Notes under the pieces: generated by a model
Database searches by the model: none
What the model saw: only the letters and a program-made list of their open reading frames with translations
What the model was told of the DNA's origin: nothing
NCBI RefSeq assembly: GCF_034006335.1
Contig: NZ_JAWDIQ010000001.1
Source of the DNA: Paracerasibacillus soli
GTDB lineage: Bacteria; Bacillota; Bacilli; Bacillales; Amphibacillaceae
Reading direction: 5' to 3' (one strand)
DNA length: 64,000 nucleotides
Translations under genes and position numbers: made by a program
Shown: positions 59,666-64,000 of the stretch, piece by piece
Position numbering within the stretch: the first letter of the stretch is position 1
How the letters are laid out: every line of letters begins with the position of its first letter

Positions 59666-61119
59666 TTATTTTCTTGTTCCACTAAACGGTCCAATTCCGG
59701 CTTCTTTTTTCCAAGCCAATAATTCAGAGACAGTAACAAATTCATAACCTTGGCTTTTCAAATAGCGTAATACTTCAGGTAAAGCATCTGCTGTTGTCGG
59801 ATGAATATCATGCATTAATATGATTGCACCTGGGGTCACATCTTGTTTAATTATTTGATTAATCATTTGCGGATTACGATTCTTCCAATCTAGTGAATCT
59901 ACAGACCATAGAATGATAGATTGACCATGCACTTTTGCATAATTCGTTACATCAGCGTTGTATGCACCATATGGTGGTCTTATTAATTTCGGCTTAATAC
60001 CAGTTACTGATGCAATTTTATCAGTCGTAAAGCTAAATTCTTTTGTTATTTGTTTTGCATTTAATTTTGTTAAGTCAGGATGACCTTTTGAATGATTAGC
60101 TAGCTCATGACCTTCCTTTGCTACTTTTTTAACAAGATTTGGATAGTATTCAGCTTGGCTACCTAACATAAAAAATGTAGCTTTTGCATTATATTTTGCC
60201 AACGTATCTAATATTCTAGGAGTTACTTTCGGGCTTGGTCCATCATCAAAAGTTAGCGCAATATATTTACCGTTCGGCTTTAAAGAAGAACTTTCTTGTT
60301 GAATTTTTTCTTGTTGAATAATTTTTTCCTTATTAATGTTCATTTGTTCCGCAAAATGATCATCTAAATATGCTGCGATTTTATCAATTGGAATTTGAAT
60401 ATGAAATGCACCTGCTGCACCGGCACCAACTTCATATTTGTCAAAATATATCGTAAGGTTTTCTTTATTGATTGACCACTTTATTTCCTTTTGATCATGA
60501 AGTGCTTCATCTAAGTGTTCAGGGAATATATACTCAGCACGCTCATCATCAACATAAACTTCTGCTTTTATTAAAGACATCAATTGATTATCAACCTGCA
60601 TAATATCACTTAAATGAACAAAGTCTCCTGTATTTATGTCTACGGTAAACGGACGAGTAATTCCGTACCATTTGCTCCACCAGTATATTCGTCCGCAGTG
60701 AAAATAAGACTGTACATATCTTTTTTAACAGATCTTGTTTTTACTTGGATGTTTAAATGTGAAATAAAACTATTCTTTTGGTCTTTAATATTATCCAAAA
60801 ACTCGTTTTTACGCATATTAATCCATTTCTCAATTTCTTGATTAATTTTATCACTTTTAGTTACAGGTATGCTCATTGACATCGTATAGTCTTTTGTCGT
60901 AATTGTTTCTGTACGTAAATTCAAACCCGGAAATTTGCTTATTTCCTGCGTATTTACAGTCTTAACAACCTTTTCTTTTATTGGCTGTTGATTGTTACCA
61001 ACATTTAACCTCACCATGTGATTGGAATCCTTGAAAAAGAATTGGTATATTCCTAATGTGAAAGTAACTAAAATGATACCTAATATTAGCATCTTTTTAT
61101 AACGTGATGAATGATTCAT
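59666..61119 (-). CDS. PdaC-like peptidoglycan/polysaccharide deacetylase (one frameshift)
   Basis: A membrane-anchored deacetylase of about 484 residues. An N-terminal membrane segment (KMLILGIILVTFTLGIYQFF) is followed by a DUF4163/DUF3298-type domain (to about residue 260). The C-terminal NodB domain has the canonical motifs ALTFDDGPS, ANHSKGHPDL (His-x3-His), RPPYGAYN, WSVDSLDW and ILMHDIHPTTADAL. This order is that of B. subtilis PdaC, which removes acetyl groups from MurNAc. A missing base near 60658 splits the gene after YTGGANGTE. Function as a wall-modifying enzyme is well supported; the exact sugar is inference. Confidence 0.92.
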
Positions 61120-61189
61120 GTATGTAATGTCCTCTCCAAAATTAAGTTTTTCTCTCTATTTTCTCTATTATCGCAAATTCAACAAAAAT

Positions 61190-61225
61190 AATATCTTACA
61201 GCACTTATTACCACTGTAAGATATT
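61190..61225 (-). terminator. Terminator of the oxidoreductase operon
   Basis: AATATCTTACAG / CTGTAAGATATT perfect 12-bp stem; on the minus strand it is followed by ATTTTTGTT. Confidence 0.75.
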
Positions 61226-61298
61226 ATTCATTCATCTTATTTTATTATAACACATTTGTAATCTAACTGTAATATTAAATTAAACATATTGTAATATT

Positions 61299-62822
61299 TT
61301 ACTGTAATTTTTCTAAAGGTCTTTTTGCAGGTCCTTCAACCACTTCTCCTGTGTATGAAAAACGAGATCCATGACAAGGACAATCCCAAGTCCGCTCCCC
61401 CTCATTCCATTCAACTTCACAACCTAAATGTGTACATGTTGTATTAACAATATATACCTGTCCCTCTTGATCTCGATATGCGCCTGCCCGTTTTCCATTT
61501 ATTCGTGTTATTGTGGCTTCATCTTGCTGTAATTCATCTAGTTTCGCTTTTGTATATTCTAATTTTCCTTTAATTAAATGTTTTGCTACGTCAGCATTCA
61601 CTTTAGTAAATTCCTTTAAAGCGGGATCTGCTTGAAAACGTGATGGGGTAAATAATTCGCTATATGGATTTTCCTGGTCAAGGATTTGATCTGTCAAAAT
61701 TTTTGCTGCTATTGTGCCATTCGTCATTCCCCATTTACGATAGCCAGTGGCAACAAAGACATTATTTTGTGCCTTTGTAATATTCCCTACATAAGGTAGT
61801 TTATCTAATGTAATTAAATCTTGGGTTGACCATCTATATAAAAATTGTTTAATACCAAAATTCTTTTCCGCAAATTGTTCTAAAGCTTCATAATAAGCTA
61901 GCGTATCTTTACCTTGACCAGTTTTATGGTTTTCACCAATAATTAACCAAATATCCTCCCCCTTGTATGAAACACTTCGTACAGATCTTGATGGACTTTC
62001 AGCGTTAATATACATGCCGCCGGGATAAGGCATATTTGTTTTTACTCCAAGTACATATGATCGTTCTGCGTACATTCGGGTTGGGTAAAATCCCTGTCCA
62101 TCATAAAAAGGAAAATGAGATGCTACGATTACATTACGGCAATAAATCCGCTCCCCTTCTCTCGTAATGATTGCAGGATTTTTATTAAACTCTACATCTA
62201 CTGCAACAGTGTTTTCATAAAATTGTACACCATAACGTTCGCATTCTTTCAATAAACCAACCAAATATTTTACAGGATGATACTGTAGCTGGTTTTTCAT
62301 CACAAGTGCGATTTTATAGCTAATATCTAATGGCATTTCATTTGTTAACTCACCATCTATTCCGAGTTCTTCATATGCCTTCGCTTCTTTTTCTAATTTA
62401 TGTACACCATCATCTGTCGTAGCAAATATATAAGCATCCTGTTCTGTTAAATCACAGAAAATATCTAATGTATTGCAATGATTTTTAATCATCTCCATAG
62501 CGTCTACCTGTGCTTGAAAATAAAGAGCTGCTTTTTCTTTTCCGAAATGTTGCATGAGCTCATCGTATATAACACCATGCTGCGCTGTGACTTTTGCCGT
62601 AGTATGTCCTGTTGTACCTCCTAGAAAATTTCCAGCATCAATAAGCGCTACTTTTTTATTTTCCTTAGCAAGTAGATAAGCAGCGGTTAATCCTGTAATG
62701 CCTCCTCCTACAATCCCTACATCTATATCTTTAATTGTTTGATCAAGTTTAGGGAAAGAGGGAATTTTTGTAGACTGTAACCAATAACTCTCAGGGTATT
62801 GCGGCATTGATTTTTCCTTCAT
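61299..62822 (-). CDS. FAD-dependent oxidoreductase with C-terminal Rieske [2Fe-2S] domain (YhfW-like)
   Basis: An intact 507-residue fusion. The N-terminal DadA/glycine-oxidase-like FAD domain begins VGIVGGGITGLTAAYLLAKE near residue 36. The C-terminal Rieske domain binds its cluster through CTHLGCEVEW and CPCHGSRF. It matches YhfW of B. subtilis in architecture. Substrate and electron partner are unknown. The start could be ATG 62822 or ATG 62807. It is 29 bases downstream of the hemerythrin-like gene and clearly co-transcribed with it. Confidence 0.92.
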   Translation of the reverse strand: MKEKSMPQYPESYWLQSTKIPSFPKLDQTIKDIDVGIVGGGITGLTAAYLLAKENKKVALIDAGNFLGGTTGHTTAKVTAQHGVIYDELMQHFGKEKAALYFQAQVDAMEMIKNHCNTLDIFCDLTEQDAYIFATTDDGVHKLEKEAKAYEELGIDGELTNEMPLDISYKIALVMKNQLQYHPVKYLVGLLKECERYGVQFYENTVAVDVEFNKNPAIITREGERIYCRNVIVASHFPFYDGQGFYPTRMYAERSYVLGVKTNMPYPGGMYINAESPSRSVRSVSYKGEDIWLIIGENHKTGQGKDTLAYYEALEQFAEKNFGIKQFLYRWSTQDLITLDKLPYVGNITKAQNNVFVATGYRKWGMTNGTIAAKILTDQILDQENPYSELFTPSRFQADPALKEFTKVNADVAKHLIKGKLEYTKAKLDELQQDEATITRINGKRAGAYRDQEGQVYIVNTTCTHLGCEVEWNEGERTWDCPCHGSRFSYTGEVVEGPAKRPLEKLQ

Positions 62823-62851
62823 AAATTTTACCCCCTTAAAAGCAATATATT

Positions 62852-63280
62852 TTACACATCGTCTAAAAACAGCTGTTCTTCTTCACTTTTATGATGAATA
62901 TGATTTATAACCAATAATGAATGAAATTGGTAAATCATTTGTTTTGTTACCTTTTTTGTTTCTTCTAATTCCTTTTTTAAATCCCCAATAATAATCCTGA
63001 AAAGTTCATGATCTCGCATTAACATATATATTTGATCTTGTTTATTTTTGTGTTTTTTCAGTAATTCTTGATAGAACCCTTCATCTTCTGCATCTGCGTG
63101 CGCAATAATTCTTTCTTCCCAATGCTCTATTAGTAATTCTACTGTTTGTAAGCAATCTTCTTCACGATGCTCAGTAAACAATTGATCAACTACGTTTGTT
63201 AAATCTCGTGCTTCTGTATATGCCCCTTCATGAATGGAGCGATGAGAATGTAATTGACGTAAAGCCGGTCCTGTACTCAT
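62852..63280 (-). CDS. Hemerythrin-like (HHE) domain protein
   Basis: A 142-residue four-helix protein with spaced His and Glu ligands: RQLHSHRSIHEG, EHREEDC, HWEERIIAHADAEDEGFY, MRDHELFR and INHIHHKSEEEQLF. Such proteins bind a di-iron centre; relatives act in oxygen or nitric-oxide sensing and in repair of iron-sulfur clusters. It is the first gene of a two-gene operon with the Rieske oxidoreductase and follows narI, so a role in nitrosative or redox stress during nitrate respiration is plausible but inferred. Confidence 0.85.
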   Translation of the reverse strand: MSTGPALRQLHSHRSIHEGAYTEARDLTNVVDQLFTEHREEDCLQTVELLIEHWEERIIAHADAEDEGFYQELLKKHKNKQDQIYMLMRDHELFRIIIGDLKKELEETKKVTKQMIYQFHSLLVINHIHHKSEEEQLFLDDV

Positions 63281-63447
63281 TTTAGTAATGCCCCCTTATT
63301 ACTTTTAACTTGATTTAATTTAGAATGCTTTCTATAAAAACAATAACACCTTGTGGAAGTTAGTTAGCTATCTAGCTATTGCATACATAGCCAAGCTTAT
63401 ATCATTTTATCCATCATTAAATATTAATCATGCCTTATGTTATTAAT

Positions 63448-64000
63448 TCATTTCCTTTTCTCCGGTAGTTTCACTCTGTCATATCCCTTGATATTTCGAT
63501 ATGGAATAAATCTTCTACGTAAATATTTTAACGGTAAGCTAAATACATGTACGAGTCTTGTAAACGGCCATACTGCAAACAATACAAAAGCAAAGATGAC
63601 GTGTAATTTAAATCCGATGGGTGCATGAGCCATTGCATTTACCATTGCTGCAGATGGGCTTAAGGTTAGTATTTCTCTTATCCAAGGCCCAATCACGACT
63701 CTATAATCAAATGTTCCACCTGTTGCATTGTATCCAGCGGTATTAGTAAAGCCAACTAGTACAACAATACCAAGTAAAACAAGTGACACATAATCACTAG
63801 GACTGGAGTTTCTTACAACGCGTTTGACAGAAACACGACGTAAAAATAGAAAGAACCCACCTACTACAACGAGTAAGCCAGCTAAACTACCAAACCATAT
63901 TGCTCCAAAATGATACATTTCACTTCCGATACCAATGGCATCAAACCATGCCTTTGGAATGAGCAAGCCTCCAACATGGCCAAAAAAAACAAAAATAATC
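63448..64000 (-). CDS. narI: Respiratory nitrate reductase gamma subunit NarI (5' end outside window)
   Basis: The membrane cytochrome b subunit passes quinol electrons to NarGH. The frame is open to the window edge; visible membrane segments begin at FVFFGHVGGLLIPKAWFD (heme ligand His in FFGHVGG), and the C-terminal half has NAMAHAPIGFKLHVIFAFVL with two more candidate heme histidines and FTRLVHVFSLPLKYL. The end is basic (KGYDRVKLPEKRK). About 184 residues are present of a usual 220-230. narGHJ should lie just beyond the right edge. Confidence 0.92.
   Translation of the reverse strand, partial: IIFVFFGHVGGLLIPKAWFDAIGIGSEMYHFGAIWFGSLAGLLVVVGGFFLFLRRVSVKRVVRNSSPSDYVSLVLLGIVVLVGFTNTAGYNATGGTFDYRVVIGPWIREILTLSPSAAMVNAMAHAPIGFKLHVIFAFVLFAVWPFTRLVHVFSLPLKYLRRRFIPYRNIKGYDRVKLPEKRK

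Overview
The window is chromosomal DNA of a low-GC, endospore-forming member of the Bacillaceae. The evidence is the gene order, which follows the Bacillus subtilis cinA-recA-rny-ymdB-spoVS-miaB-ymcA-cotE-mutS-mutL ... lexA-tkt-citB-plsY-parE-parC backbone, together with spore genes (spoVS, cotE, spoVK, tlp, a phosphorelay-type kinase). An Oceanobacillus/Virgibacillus-like genus is my guess; the sequence does not name one. There is no rRNA, tRNA or CRISPR array that I can see.

Layout. 1-8.2 kb: end of cinA, recA, RNase Y, ymdB, spoVS, miaB, ymcA and cotE, with a 170-bp nested palindrome (MITE-like) at 3.7-3.9 kb. 8.4-17.1 kb: mutS, mutL, a Dps protein inserted before miaA, then hfq, spoVK and hflX. 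17.1-27.5 kb: ynbB, glnA without glnR, lexA divergent from an SOS-type promoter that drives a 30-residue membrane peptide, yneB, ynzC, transketolase, sirA, yneF, ccdA, an orphan mrpB, yneI and yneJ. 27.5-32.4 kb: yneK, a sporulation-type sensor kinase and aconitase. 32.4-35 kb: a decayed accessory patch with an IS3-type transposase remnant, ending in a small fbpB-like gene whose start lies in a perfect inverted repeat. 35-42 kb: tlp, yneQ, yidD, plsY, yneT, parE and parC. 42.2-48.1 kb: a TetR-controlled acyl-CoA dehydrogenase / biotin-dependent acyl-CoA carboxylase / enoyl-CoA hydratase cluster, probably for branched-chain or related acyl-CoA breakdown. 48.3-53.3 kb: a CBS protein, the tandem-GTPase dynamin DynA and the exonuclease YpcP. 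53.5-59.4 kb: accessory genes (tyrosine recombinase, multi-DNA-binding-domain regulator, repeat protein, VOC protein, flavin monooxygenase). 59.6-64 kb, all on the minus strand: a PdaC-like deacetylase, a FAD/Rieske oxidoreductase with a hemerythrin-like protein, and the end of narI.

A dominant property of the sequence is about fifty single-base indels that break reading frames, many of them in genes essential or near-essential in relatives (rny, plsY, parE, parC, glnA and others). Adding or removing one base, usually in a short run of identical bases, restores normal family length in every case I checked. I read these as uncorrected sequencing or assembly errors, so such genes are annotated as CDS over their full repaired span, with the break positions stated.

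I did not find a large unmistakable new system. The most interesting candidates are the SOS-controlled 30-residue membrane peptide in the yneA position, the inverted repeat that could hide the fbpB start codon, the regulator with two helix-turn-helix domains plus a ribbon-helix-helix-like tail, the roughly 31-residue repeat protein, the orphan MrpB and the nested palindromic element.
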